Positions 8,870 to 16,636 are shown, counted from the first letter of the stretch. The stretch is 22,188 nucleotides of DNA from Actinomycetes bacterium (GCA_025464025.1 JAODBP010000176.1:1-22188), one strand, 5' to 3'. The notes: generated by a model not told the origin, from the sequence alone. Numbers and translations are program-made.

Positions 8870-9763
8870 ATGGACGTCGTCGTCACGGGATCCAGCGGTC
8901 TGGTCGGCTCGGCCCTCGTCCCCGCGCTGTGGGAGGCCGGACACACCGTGCGTCGGTTGGTGCGGCGAGCACCGGCCGGGCCCGACGAGGTGCGGTGGGA
9001 TCCCGAGGCGGGGACCATCGACGCCGTGGGGCTCGCCGGCATCGACGCCGCCGTGCACCTGGCCGGTGAGGGCATCGCCGAGAAGCGGTGGACACCCGAG
9101 CAGAAGCGGCGCCTGGTCGAGAGCCGCACGAGGGGCACGCGGCTCCTCGCCGAGACCATGGCCGCCCTCGATCCGAAGCCGAGCGTGCTGCTCAGCGGGT
9201 CGGCCGTCGGGTTCTACGGCGATGGCGGCGAGGCCGAGCTCACCGAGTCGTCCCCCGCCGGCTCCGGCTTCCTGGCCGATCTCGTCCAGCAGTGGGAGGC
9301 GGCGGCCCGGCCGGCCGTCGACGCCGGCATCCGCACCGCCTACCTGCGCTCCGGCGTCGTCCTCTCGGCCACGGGCGGCGCCATGGCCAAGACGCTGCCG
9401 CTGTTCAAGCTCGGGCTCGGCGGACCCATCGGTGACGGCAAGCAGTGGTGGCCCTGGATCTCGATCGACGACGAGGTCGGGGCCATCGTCCACCTCCTCA
9501 CCGCCGAGGTGTCGGGCCCGGTGAACCTCACGGCCCCGCACCCGGCCCGGTTCAAGGAGTACGCCAAGGCCCAGGGCCGAGCGCTGCACCGCCCGGTCTT
9601 CCTGCCGGTGCCGAAGCTCGGGCCGAAGCTCCTCCTCGGGTCGGAGCTGGCCGCCGCCCTCCTCGGCGACAGCCAGCGCGTCCTCCCCAGCGTCCTCCAG
9701 ACCTCGGGCTACGAGTTCCGCCACCCCGAGATCGGCGAGGCGATGGAGGCCCTGCTCGGCTAG
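8870..9763 (+). CDS. TIGR01777-type SDR (NAD(P)-dependent epimerase family)
   Basis: A 297-residue extended short-chain dehydrogenase. The N-terminal Rossmann loop is VVTGSSGLVGSALVPAL (GxxGxxG). HLAGEGIAEKRW and the family-typical SRTRGTRLLAET follow, then VLLSGSAVGFYGDGG, where Ser and Tyr stand at the place of the SDR active site, although the usual YxxxK lysine is absent, as is common in this family. The C-terminal DUF1731 region covers about 245-295 (VFLPVPKLGPKLLLGSELAAALLGDSQRVLP, interrupted here only for description). Relatives include E. coli YfcH and human SDR39U1; no firm substrate is known. A purine-rich GGGTAGGGAG lies 6-15 nt before the ATG. A role in cell-envelope or division biology has been suggested for relatives, but nothing here shows it. 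Confidence 0.9.
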   Translation: MDVVVTGSSGLVGSALVPALWEAGHTVRRLVRRAPAGPDEVRWDPEAGTIDAVGLAGIDAAVHLAGEGIAEKRWTPEQKRRLVESRTRGTRLLAETMAALDPKPSVLLSGSAVGFYGDGGEAELTESSPAGSGFLADLVQQWEAAARPAVDAGIRTAYLRSGVVLSATGGAMAKTLPLFKLGLGGPIGDGKQWWPWISIDDEVGAIVHLLTAEVSGPVNLTAPHPARFKEYAKAQGRALHRPVFLPVPKLGPKLLLGSELAAALLGDSQRVLPSVLQTSGYEFRHPEIGEAMEALLG

Positions 9764-9805
9764 TTCCCGCTCAGGTCGGCCGCGGAACGGGTCGATGCAG
9801 CCGGG

Positions 9806-10345
9806 ATGCGCACCGTGGCCTTCGTCGTCGTGACGGTCGTGCTCTCGGTGCTCGGCGTGGTCCGGGTCGGCCGGTGGGCGATCGCCGAGACGCCCGACCC
9901 CCTGCTGGTGCGTGCGGCACCGACGACCACGACGGCGACCCCCTCGACCACGACCTCGACGGTGCCCGGCTTCATCGACGGCCCGGTCGTGACCGGCCAC
10001 CGCCGGGCCGCCACCACGACCACGTTGTCCGTCGCCGCTCGAAGCTGGACGTGGGACCAGCTCGCCGCCTGCGAGGCGGGCGGCCGGTGGACCGCCACGC
10101 GCGGCGTGTACCAGGGCGGCCTCCAGTTCGACGCCCGGACCTGGGACCGCTACGTGGCCGCCTTCCCCGGCTTCCCGGCCGATGCGCAGCTGGCCAGCCG
10201 AGAGCAGCAGATCGCCGTGGCCGAGCAGGTGCTGGCGCGCGAGGGTCCCAAGGCGTGGCCGACGTGCGGTCCCCGCATCGGCATGACCGGCACGCCCATC
10301 GGCGCCGTCGAGTACCCGGCCGGCCCGCCCGTCGAGCCCGACTGA
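9806..10345 (+). CDS. Secreted or membrane-tethered Rpf-like muralytic protein
   Basis: A 179-residue protein with an N-terminal hydrophobic helix (residues 3-19) acting as signal or anchor, a Thr-rich linker with two TTTT tracts (38-75), and an Rpf transglycosylase-like domain (81-155). WTWDQLAACEAGGRWTA contains Glu90, aligned with the catalytic Glu of Rpf proteins, and Cys89, which pairs with Cys154 in WPTCG in the known fold. YQGGLQFDARTW and LASREQQIAVAEQVL are hallmark segments. The loop between CEAGGRW and YQGG is shorter than usual and lacks the common Asn. Rpf proteins cleave peptidoglycan glycan strands and promote growth resumption in actinobacteria. No LysM, G5 or DUF348 domain is present, so this is a minimal form. 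A 42-nt gap from the SDR suggests possible co-transcription. Confidence 0.9.
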   Translation: MRTVAFVVVTVVLSVLGVVRVGRWAIAETPDPLLVRAAPTTTTATPSTTTSTVPGFIDGPVVTGHRRAATTTTLSVAARSWTWDQLAACEAGGRWTATRGVYQGGLQFDARTWDRYVAAFPGFPADAQLASREQQIAVAEQVLAREGPKAWPTCGPRIGMTGTPIGAVEYPAGPPVEPD

Positions 10346-10349
10346 TCGC

Positions 10350-10355
10350 TACGGT
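10350..10355 (+). promoter_or_regulatory. Putative -10 box TACGGT for a leaderless LLM transcript
   Basis: TACGGT starts 5 nt after the stop of the Rpf-like gene and ends 8 nt before ATG 10364, with no Shine-Dalgarno sequence in the intervening bases. The same spacing recurs at other starts in this window. Confidence 0.4.
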
Positions 10356-10363
10356 CCCCGGCC

Positions 10364-11263
10364 ATGGGGGACGTATCGCTGGGGATGCTGCTGCCGTTCG
10401 TCGACGGCCTGATCACGTCGGGCCCGTTCGTGCGCGACTTCGCGACGACGATCGAGGCGGCCGGCGTCGACTCGGTGTGGGCCGTCGAGCACGTCGTCGT
10501 GGCGGAGGACTACGAGCCCGGGTACCCCTACTCGGCCGACGGGCGGATGCCGAGCGCAGCCGGGTCGGTGCCCATGCCCGACCCGCTCGAGGTGCTGAGC
10601 TTCATCGCCGGGGCCACCGACCACCTGCTCCTCGGCACCGCCGTCGTCGTCGCACCGCTCCACAGCCCGGTGGTGCTGGCCAAGCGGGCGGCCACGCTGG
10701 ACACCCTCTCCGGTGGGCGCCTCCTCCTGGGCCTCGGCATCGGCTGGCAGCGCGAGGAGTACGCCGCCGTCGGGGCCCCGTTCGACCGCCGGGGGCTCCG
10801 ACTCGAGGAGGGCATCGGCGCCATGCGCGCCCTGTGGCGCGACCGGCCGGCCAGCTACGCCGGCGAGACGGTGTCCTTCGGGCGCCTGCACTCGCTCCCC
10901 CAGCCGGCCGCCGGCCGGGTCCCGATCGTGCTCGGGGGCAACAGCGACGCCGCCGTCGACCGGGCCGGTCGCCTGGCCGACGGGTGGTTCCCGTACACGA
11001 TCGGTCCCGACGACCTGGCCGTGCAGGCCGCCCGGCTGGCCGCGGCGGCCACCGCGGCCGGCCGCCGGCCCGGCGACGTCCCGATCACGGTGTGGCCCGG
11101 CAGCAACGACCCGGCGCGCGAGCTCGACGTCGACTGGGTGCGGCGCTTCGTCGATGCCGGTGCCACCCGACTCGTCGTCCGGCCGCGCGTGACGACGGCG
11201 GACCTGGCGGCCGTGCCGACGTTCGTCGAGCGCTACCGGGAGGACGTGCTCGCCCGCCTCTAG
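10364..11263 (+). CDS. LLM-class F420-dependent oxidoreductase (TIGR03619-like)
   Basis: A 299-residue luciferase-like TIM-barrel protein. Family features are the start SLGMLLPFVDGLIT, AAGVDSVWAVEHVVV with the His of the first barrel strands, LLGTAVVVAPLHSPVVLAKRAATLD, SGGRLLLGLGIGWQREEYAAVG, the flavin/F420-site RGLRLEEGIGAMRALW, and PIVLGGNSDAAVDRAGRLADGWFP. Members in actinobacteria mostly use reduced or oxidised F420 to act on small alcohols, ketones or sugar phosphates; the substrate cannot be inferred here. It follows the Rpf-like gene by 18 nt but probably has its own start at the TACGGT box. Its TAG stop overlaps by 4 nt the TAG of the opposing zinc-ribbon gene (shared CTAG at 11260-11263). 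Confidence 0.92.
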   Translation: MGDVSLGMLLPFVDGLITSGPFVRDFATTIEAAGVDSVWAVEHVVVAEDYEPGYPYSADGRMPSAAGSVPMPDPLEVLSFIAGATDHLLLGTAVVVAPLHSPVVLAKRAATLDTLSGGRLLLGLGIGWQREEYAAVGAPFDRRGLRLEEGIGAMRALWRDRPASYAGETVSFGRLHSLPQPAAGRVPIVLGGNSDAAVDRAGRLADGWFPYTIGPDDLAVQAARLAAAATAAGRRPGDVPITVWPGSNDPARELDVDWVRRFVDAGATRLVVRPRVTTADLAAVPTFVERYREDVLARL

Positions 11264-11547
11264 GAGGCGGGTGGGTCGGCCAGGCCGAGCAGCACGTCGG
11301 CGTCGGCGGCCGTGGCGTCGGGGCCGTACTTGACGACGAGCACGTCCTTGGCGTCGCAGTGGGGGCAGGTGAGCGCCACCACCGCGGCCATGTCGCCGGG
11401 GTCCGACGCGCCCTCGATGCGGCACAGCGAGTCGATGGCGACCTCGTCGGCCGGCGTGGTCTGGCCGCAGACCTCGCAGCGGACGAGCGCCCCCTCGAGC
11501 GGCGTGGCCTGCTCGGCCCAACCGTCGGCGGCGAGGGCGTTCGTCAC
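11260..11547 (-). CDS. Small zinc-ribbon-like hypothetical protein
   Basis: A 95-residue protein with two CxxC knuckles, CEVCG (Cys24, Cys27) and CPHC (Cys60, Cys63), plus an extra Cys42, consistent with a structural zinc ribbon. The second half (DVLVVKYGPDATAADADVLLGL) is acidic and ordered-looking. It starts at GTG 11547 with only a weak purine stretch upstream, and nearly all codons end in G or C, which supports a real gene. No enzymatic motif or membrane segment is seen. It overlaps the opposing LLM gene by 4 nt at the stops. I do not recognise a named family; a role as an adaptor or nucleic-acid-binding ribbon is only a guess. Confidence 0.75.
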   Translation of the reverse strand: MTNALAADGWAEQATPLEGALVRCEVCGQTTPADEVAIDSLCRIEGASDPGDMAAVVALTCPHCDAKDVLVVKYGPDATAADADVLLGLADPPAS

Positions 11548-11594
11548 CTCGACGAGGCTGCGACCATCACGCGCGTAGGTGGTGTCTTGGAGCC

Positions 11595-11807
11595 TCAGGG
11601 CAGCCGCCCCTCGCCCTTGGCCTCAGCGGCCTTCTCCAGGTAGTCCTCGTAGGCCTCCTTGGCCTCCGGACTGGTCTTGCCGTGGCGCTCGGCGGCCGCC
11701 GATTCGGCGGCCGACGGCACCTGCGGGGCGTCGTGCCCGGCCTCGGCGTCGGCGTGCTCGGCGTCCTTGGTCGCCTGGGTGATGCGCTCCTGCGGTTCGT
11801 CCGCCAT
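11595..11807 (-). CDS. Small acidic hydrophilic hypothetical protein (70 aa)
   Basis: ATG 11807 has GAGGAG about 10 nt upstream, which favours it over the longer frame to 11837. The product starts MADEPQERITQATKDAEHADAEAGHDA and ends EAYEDYLEKAAEAKGEGRLP. It is rich in Ala, Glu, Asp, Lys and His with no hydrophobic core, so it is probably disordered or coiled-coil at the end. No cysteine or membrane segment is present. It is divergent from the multi-domain phosphatase, with 77 nt between starts. The family is unknown to me; composition resembles small stress-associated hydrophilic proteins, but that is weak evidence. Confidence 0.7.
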   Translation of the reverse strand: MADEPQERITQATKDAEHADAEAGHDAPQVPSAAESAAAERHGKTSPEAKEAYEDYLEKAAEAKGEGRLP

Positions 11808-11872
11808 GTGCGTCAGCTCCTCGTGATCTGCGGGCACGGTCCTTCACCCCCTACCCGAGGAGGGTGCGTCGG

Positions 11873-11878
11873 TACGCT
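11873..11878 (+). promoter_or_regulatory. Putative -10 box TACGCT for a leaderless phosphatase transcript
   Basis: TACGCT ends 6 nt before ATG 11885. A GAGGAGG stretch at 11857-11863 is too far from that ATG (about 21 nt) and directly abuts the alternative GTG 11864, so neither start has a well-spaced Shine-Dalgarno; the leaderless reading fits best. Confidence 0.4.
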
Positions 11879-11884
11879 CGACGC

Positions 11885-14236
11885 ATGGCGGGGGTGTGGG
11901 GTGGGGCAGGTCTCGATGACGACGCCCGCACCGCCGCGCTCGCCGCCCTCCTCGCCGAAGCGCGGATCGGTGTCGCCGTGCTCGACCGCGACCTGCGCTA
12001 CCTCGCCGTGAACGAGCTGCTGGCCACGATCACCGGGCTGCCGGCGTCCGACCACCTCGGGCGGACCATCGACGAGGTGGTGCCGAACCTCACACCCGAG
12101 ATCGCGGTCGCCCTCCACCGAGCGCTCGAGACCGGGGAGGTCGTGCGGGCCACCGTCGTCGACTCGTCGACGCCGGCCTCCCCCGACCTGCCCCGCCGGT
12201 TCGAGGTGTCCTACCACCCACTGGCCGGTGCCGACGGGGGCTTCGGCGGGTTGGTGGCGCTCGTCGACGAGCTGACCGACCAGAGCCGGGCCATGGAGGT
12301 CCTCCGCGCGTCGGAGATCCGCTACCGGTCCCTCGTCGAGGCCACGACGTCGCTGGTCTGGACCGTCGTGCCGGGCGAGCCGGCCCACACGGACTGGTTC
12401 GCCGCCATCCACGCCGACGACCGCGAACGCGTCTCGAAGGCGTGGCAGACCGCCGTGCGCGAGGGTTGCACCTTCGAAGCCGAGGCGCGGATCCACGATG
12501 GCGCCAACATCCGCCACGTGGTCGTCCGGGCCGTTCCTGTCATCGACGATGGCAGGATCCGCGAGTGGGTCGGCGCCTCCACCGATGTCACCACGGCGCG
12601 GCGCACCGAGGCCGAGCGGGGGGCTGCGTCCCGGCGCGCCACCCGCCTGGGGCAGGTCGCGGCCGCCCTGGCCGAGGCCCGCCGCGAGGCGGACGTGACC
12701 GGCGTCGTGCTCGAGCACGCCATGGCCGCCCTGGACGCGCGAGGCGGATCGATCTCGCTCTTCGAACCCGACGGCGAGCGGCTGCGGCTCGCCGTCGCCA
12801 CCTGGCCCGACCAAGACATCCCGGCGGCGATCGTCGACGACCCGACGATCGACCGACCGACCCTGCGCGCCGCCCGTGACCTCGTGCCGGTCTTCCTGGC
12901 CGACCGCGAGGAGTTCCGGGCCGAGTTCCCGACCGTCGCCGAGCTCATCGTCGGCGTCGGCGACGAGGCCCTCGCATCGGTGCCGCTCCTCGTGCACGGC
13001 CAGTGCCTCGGTGCCCTGTCGCTCACCTGGGAGGTGGCCCGATCGTTCTCGGCCGAGGACCGGCAGTTCCTCGCCGCCCTGGCCGACACGTGCGCCCAGG
13101 CCATCGAGCGGGCCCGGCTCCAGGAGCGCGAGCACCGGGTGGCGGAGACCCTGCAGCTCGCCTTGCTCCCCGAGCGGCTGGCCGATCCCGCCGGCACCCG
13201 GTCAGCCGCCCGCTACCTCCCAGGCACCGACGGCGTCGCCGTTGGCGGCGACTGGTACGACCTGTTCGACCTCGACGACCGGCGCATCGGCATCGTGCTC
13301 GGCGACGTGGCCGGCAAGGGGGTGGCGGCCGCCGCGGTGATGGGCCGGCTGCGCAACGCACTACGGGCCTACGCCACGTCGATCGACGGGCCGGCCGACG
13401 TGCTGGCCCGGGTCGACGACTTCGCCGCCCGGTTCGGCAACGACGACCTCGCCACCATCGTCTACGCCGTGCTCGACACCGGCACGGGTGAGCTGCGCTA
13501 CTCCTCCGCCGGCCACCTCCCGCCGCTCGCCATCCGGGCCGACGGCTGGTCCGGCTACCTCCAGGGCGAACCCGACCTGCCGGTCGGCGTCTCCGGGCCC
13601 GGCACCCGCACCGAGCACCGCGTGCGGCTCTCGCCCGGCTCGACCCTCGTGCTCTACAGCGACGGCCTGGTCGAGGACCGCCGACGCTCGATCGACGACG
13701 GCATGGCGCTGCTGACCTCCGTGGCCGGCACGACCAGCGGAGCCGGCGCCGAGGAGACGTGCGCCCGCCTCGTGCAGGCCCTGGTGGGCGACACCGGCGG
13801 CGACGACGACGTCGCCGTGCTCGTGCTCGAGTGGGACGGCCCACCCGCCGCCGACCGCTGCTCGGCGGTGCTCCCGCCCGTGGTGGCCAGCGCCCGCCGG
13901 GCCCGGGCCCTCGTCACCGAGCAGCTCGAGCAGTGGGGCGAGACCGACCTGGTCGAGACGGCGCAGCTGTGCGTGTCGGAGATCGTCACCAACGCCGTCG
14001 TGCACGCCGGCACGCCCGTGCACCTCGAGGTGCAGCTCCTCGCCGACCGGGTGCGGGTCGAGGTCGGCGACGGCGGCGCCGCCCCGCCCGAGAAGGTCGA
14101 CGCCGACGACGAGGACGTCCACGGCCGGGGCATCGCCATCGTCGAGATGCTCTCGGCCGCGTGGGGCGTCGAGCCGCTCGACGACGGCAAGTGCGTCTGG
14201 TTCGAGCTGGAGAGATCTACTTCGGGGGCATCCTGA
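11885..14236 (+). CDS. PAS-PAS-GAF-PP2C(SpoIIE)-HATPase partner-switching regulator
   Basis: A 783-residue cytoplasmic sensor. PAS 1 lies at about 22-125 (GVAVLDRDLRYLAVNELLA), and a shortened PAS 2 at about 140-240 where HADDRERVSKAWQ and GASTDVTTARRTEAE remain. GAF lies at about 255-415 and an SpoIIE-type PP2C phosphatase at about 420-645. Metal-binding acidic residues are visible: GGDWYD (D456, D459), GDVAGKG (D474), YSDGLVED (D593) and GGDDDVAV (D640-D642). A GHKL/RsbW-type kinase domain follows at about 655-780, with N703 in SEIVTNAVVH, GDGG (D729) and HGRGIAIVE (747-749). Such proteins dephosphorylate, and through the kinase domain phosphorylate, STAS anti-sigma antagonists. No STAS or sigma gene is adjacent, so its partner is elsewhere. 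Its 3' end overlaps the opposing SDR gene by 20 nt. Confidence 0.92.
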   Translation: MAGVWGGAGLDDDARTAALAALLAEARIGVAVLDRDLRYLAVNELLATITGLPASDHLGRTIDEVVPNLTPEIAVALHRALETGEVVRATVVDSSTPASPDLPRRFEVSYHPLAGADGGFGGLVALVDELTDQSRAMEVLRASEIRYRSLVEATTSLVWTVVPGEPAHTDWFAAIHADDRERVSKAWQTAVREGCTFEAEARIHDGANIRHVVVRAVPVIDDGRIREWVGASTDVTTARRTEAERGAASRRATRLGQVAAALAEARREADVTGVVLEHAMAALDARGGSISLFEPDGERLRLAVATWPDQDIPAAIVDDPTIDRPTLRAARDLVPVFLADREEFRAEFPTVAELIVGVGDEALASVPLLVHGQCLGALSLTWEVARSFSAEDRQFLAALADTCAQAIERARLQEREHRVAETLQLALLPERLADPAGTRSAARYLPGTDGVAVGGDWYDLFDLDDRRIGIVLGDVAGKGVAAAAVMGRLRNALRAYATSIDGPADVLARVDDFAARFGNDDLATIVYAVLDTGTGELRYSSAGHLPPLAIRADGWSGYLQGEPDLPVGVSGPGTRTEHRVRLSPGSTLVLYSDGLVEDRRRSIDDGMALLTSVAGTTSGAGAEETCARLVQALVGDTGGDDDVAVLVLEWDGPPAADRCSAVLPPVVASARRARALVTEQLEQWGETDLVETAQLCVSEIVTNAVVHAGTPVHLEVQLLADRVRVEVGDGGAAPPEKVDADDEDVHGRGIAIVEMLSAAWGVEPLDDGKCVWFELERSTSGAS

Positions 14237-14984
14237 CGCCGCCGTCGAGGCGGATGATCTCGGCGTTGAGGTAGGAGATCTCGGCGATCGAGCGGACGAG
14301 TGCGCCGAACTCCTCCGGCGTGCCCATGCGCTTCGGGAACAGCACGTCCTTGGCCAACCCGGCCTTGACCTCGGCGCTCGCCATGCCGAACAACGGCGTG
14401 TCCATCGTCCCGGGGAGGATCGTGCAGACCCGGATGCCGACCACGGAGAGGTCGCGCGCCACGGGAAGGGTCATGCCGACGACGCCACCCTTCGACGCGG
14501 AGTAGGCGACCTGCCCGGTCTGGCCGTCGACCGCGGCGACCGACGCCGTGTTGACGAGCACGCCCCGCTCACCGTCGGGACCGAGCGGCTCGGTCTTGGC
14601 GATGGCCGCCGCCGCCAGCCGCATCATGTTGAACGTCCCGATCAGGTTGACCTGGATGATCCTCTGGAAGATGTCGAGCCGGTGGGGCTCGCCTTCCTTG
14701 TTCACGATGCGGCCCGACGCACCGATGCCGGCGCAGCTCACGGCGATGCGCAGCGGCGCTCCGGTGTCGGTGGCGGCCGTGACCGCGCCGGCGACGGACG
14801 CCTCGTCCGATACGTCGGTCTTCACGAACACGCCGCCGAGCTCGGTGGCCAGCGCCGAGCCGCGCTCCTCGTTGAGGTCGGCGATGGTGACGATGGCGCC
14901 CGCCTCGGCGAGGGCCCGGGCCGTCGCCTCTCCGAGGCCCGACGCCCCGCCCGAGACGATCGCTGCTGCTCCGTTGATCTCCAT
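14217..14984 (-). CDS. SDR, 3-hydroxyacyl-CoA dehydrogenase (HSD10-like)
   Basis: A 255-residue classical short-chain dehydrogenase. The cofactor loop is SGGASGLGEATARAL (G12-G18), with Asp36 in VTIADLNEE favouring NAD over NADP. SCAGIG replaces the usual NAG. The catalytic set N113, S148, Y161 and K165 is present (NTASVAA, YSASKGG). The insert GRIVNKEGEPHRLDIFQRII and the segment VCTILPGTMDTPLFG match the type-2 3-hydroxyacyl-CoA dehydrogenase group, which oxidises 3-hydroxyacyl-CoA in beta-oxidation of branched or steroid-derived acids. ATG 14984 is chosen by homology; a TAGAGT box 8 nt upstream suggests its own start. It lies downstream of the acyl-CoA operon on the same strand and could supply the missing dehydrogenase step. 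Its stop overlaps the opposing phosphatase gene. Confidence 0.9.
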   Translation of the reverse strand: MEINGAAAIVSGGASGLGEATARALAEAGAIVTIADLNEERGSALATELGGVFVKTDVSDEASVAGAVTAATDTGAPLRIAVSCAGIGASGRIVNKEGEPHRLDIFQRIIQVNLIGTFNMMRLAAAAIAKTEPLGPDGERGVLVNTASVAAVDGQTGQVAYSASKGGVVGMTLPVARDLSVVGIRVCTILPGTMDTPLFGMASAEVKAGLAKDVLFPKRMGTPEEFGALVRSIAEISYLNAEIIRLDGGVRMPPK

Positions 14985-14992
14985 GACGGCGG

Positions 14993-14998
14993 ACTCTA
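14993..14998 (-). promoter_or_regulatory. Putative -10 box TAGAGT for a leaderless SDR transcript
   Basis: On the minus strand TAGAGT ends 8 nt before ATG 14984 and its TAG is also the stop codon of the upstream repeat-protein gene. No Shine-Dalgarno sequence lies between it and the ATG, and no -35 consensus is seen. Confidence 0.4.
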
Positions 14999-16600
14999 GG
15001 AGCGGCCGAGCACGGGGCCGGAGTCGATGGCCTCGAACGCGCTCCCCGGCACCTGCTTCAGGTCGTCGAGCGCGGCGTCGTCCCACCGAGGGTCGGGGGC
15101 GCCGCTGACGAACCAGTCCGAGCCGTTGTCGGCGACGACCATGCCGTAGCGCTTCATCGCCGCGCACACCACCTGCACCTGGCGGCTGAAGCGCGAGCAG
15201 TCGTAGCTCGCCTTCATGCGGAAGCGGGCCCCCATCGGGGGGACGTTCGGGTCGGTGATCGACGAGGCGAAGTGCGTGGCCGGGTGGACGTAGGCCCGCT
15301 GGGAGCGGCGGATCGTGAAGCGCAGGGCGTGGTCGATGTGGCCGGCGGCGACCTCGTCGTAGCGCACCAGCCCGGGGTAGATCGGCAGGCCGGCGGCGTC
15401 GGCCGACGTCCAGCCGTCGGGCCGCAGGGCGTTGCTCCGCAGGTCCCACGTGGCGCCGGAGCCGGCGTGCCACGACGCGCCGCCGTTTGTCGTCGAGGCG
15501 TCGAACAGCTCCCACAGCCGGCAGCTCTCGCGGTCGACGACGAGCACGTGCCGGTCACCCCCGCCCTCGACCGGCGCGTTGGTCGGGATCGGGTACGGGC
15601 CGGGGTCGCTCTCGTCGGCGTAGTCGAAGCTCACCGGCACCCGGCGCTGGCCGGCGCCGACCTCGACGAACGGGATGCCGTAGATCGTGCCGAAGTCGGG
15701 GTGGAGGTTCGTCGACGCGCCGATCGAGCTCACCCAGGCCGCCGACCGGGCGTTGAGCGGGGCCGTGGAGATGTCGGCGTTCCAGGCGTTGTCGGCCGGG
15801 AAGATCGAGCACGCCGCGCGCGGGTCCGGGCCGTGGCGGGACCCGTCGGGTCCGATCGTCAGGTAGCTGTCGCCCAGGCTGGCGATCGCCGTGCCGCCGG
15901 GACCGCGACCGAAGTACTGGGCGTCACCGAAGGCGAAGACCGACGTGTCCGACGCCAGCAGCCAGTAGCCCGCGCCGGTGCGGGAGGCCGCCATGCCGAC
16001 GATCGGTGCTCGGGCCCTGCCGACCGCGCTGCCGGCGAACCGGGCGTCGCCGAACGAGAAGACCCCACCGTCCGAGGCCACGAACCAGTAGCCGCGCCCC
16101 GTCGGCGAGGCGGCCATGCCCACGATCGGGCGGGCCAACCGGATGGCGCCCGTGCTGCCGTAGAACCGGGCGTCGCCGTAGGAGAAGACCCCACCGTCGG
16201 ACGCGACCAGCCAGTAGCCCTGGCCGCTGGGAGTCGCGGCCATCCCGACCACCGGGCGGTTCAGGCGGAGGGCGCCGGCGCTGCCTCGGAAGCGGGCGTC
16301 GCCGTAGGCGAAGACGCCGCCGTCGGAGGCGGCGAGCCAGTAGCCCTTGCCGGACGGCGTGGCGGCCATGCCGACGATCGGCGCCTTCAGCGGCCGCCCG
16401 GACGCGTCCCCGAAGAAGGCGGCGTCGCTGCCGTAGGGCCAGACCCGTCCGTTGGTGAAGGCCACCCAGCTGGCCGCGCCGGACGGCGTCGTGACCACGG
16501 CCACCGCCCGCGGGGCCGCGGCCGCCGGCGACGACGGTGCCACCCCGACCAGCACGGCGCCCACGAGCGCGAGCAGCGGCAGGACGAGCAGACGTCGCAC
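14996..16600 (-). CDS. Secreted protein: 42-residue GYW/DGG repeats plus conserved C-terminal domain of unknown function
   Basis: A 534-residue exported protein. The signal peptide covers about 1-29 and ends in SSPAAAA. Residues 33-232 hold five units of about 42 residues with consensus PIVGMAATPSGxGYWLxASD and GGVFxxGDARFxGS. The first unit is divergent (NGRVWPYG) and the last is shortened; the pattern suggests beta-propeller blades. Residues 262-528 form a second domain starting CSIFPADNAWNADIS, with HIDHALRF, YVHPATHF, RFRMKASYDCSRF, and GMVVADNGSDWFVSGAPD with PRWDD. Cysteines 264, 360, 468 and 479 could form disulfides. I recognise this as a recurrent bacterial domain without known function; the His-rich motifs look like candidate active-site or metal residues (inference). 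GTG 16600 begins at the signal peptide. It lies 36 nt after the acyl-CoA operon and may share its transcript. Confidence 0.82.
   Translation of the reverse strand: MRRLLVLPLLALVGAVLVGVAPSSPAAAAPRAVAVVTTPSGAASWVAFTNGRVWPYGSDAAFFGDASGRPLKAPIVGMAATPSGKGYWLAASDGGVFAYGDARFRGSAGALRLNRPVVGMAATPSGQGYWLVASDGGVFSYGDARFYGSTGAIRLARPIVGMAASPTGRGYWFVASDGGVFSFGDARFAGSAVGRARAPIVGMAASRTGAGYWLLASDTSVFAFGDAQYFGRGPGGTAIASLGDSYLTIGPDGSRHGPDPRAACSIFPADNAWNADISTAPLNARSAAWVSSIGASTNLHPDFGTIYGIPFVEVGAGQRRVPVSFDYADESDPGPYPIPTNAPVEGGGDRHVLVVDRESCRLWELFDASTTNGGASWHAGSGATWDLRSNALRPDGWTSADAAGLPIYPGLVRYDEVAAGHIDHALRFTIRRSQRAYVHPATHFASSITDPNVPPMGARFRMKASYDCSRFSRQVQVVCAAMKRYGMVVADNGSDWFVSGAPDPRWDDAALDDLKQVPGSAFEAIDSGPVLGRS
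15904..16504 (-). repeat. Five tandem degenerate ~126-bp coding repeats
   Basis: The segment encodes residues 33-232 of the secreted protein as about 42-aa units. Units 2 and 3 are nearly identical at protein level (GYWLxASDGGVFxYGDARF), while units 1 and 5 are diverged, indicating internal duplication followed by decay at the ends. Confidence 0.8.
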
Positions 16601-16636
16601 GGCCGCTGCCCTACCCCGCAGGGCCTCGATCCGTTC

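Noticed and set aside
9764..9805. c-di-AMP riboswitch upstream of the Rpf-like gene, as known for some actinobacterial wall hydrolases
   Set aside because: The gap is only 42 nt and holds no such structure.
9445..11643. 732-codon plus-strand frame spanning the SDR, Rpf-like and LLM genes
   Set aside because: It is a frame-shifted reading of three genes with solid homology and shows Arg/Pro/Gly-rich noise only.
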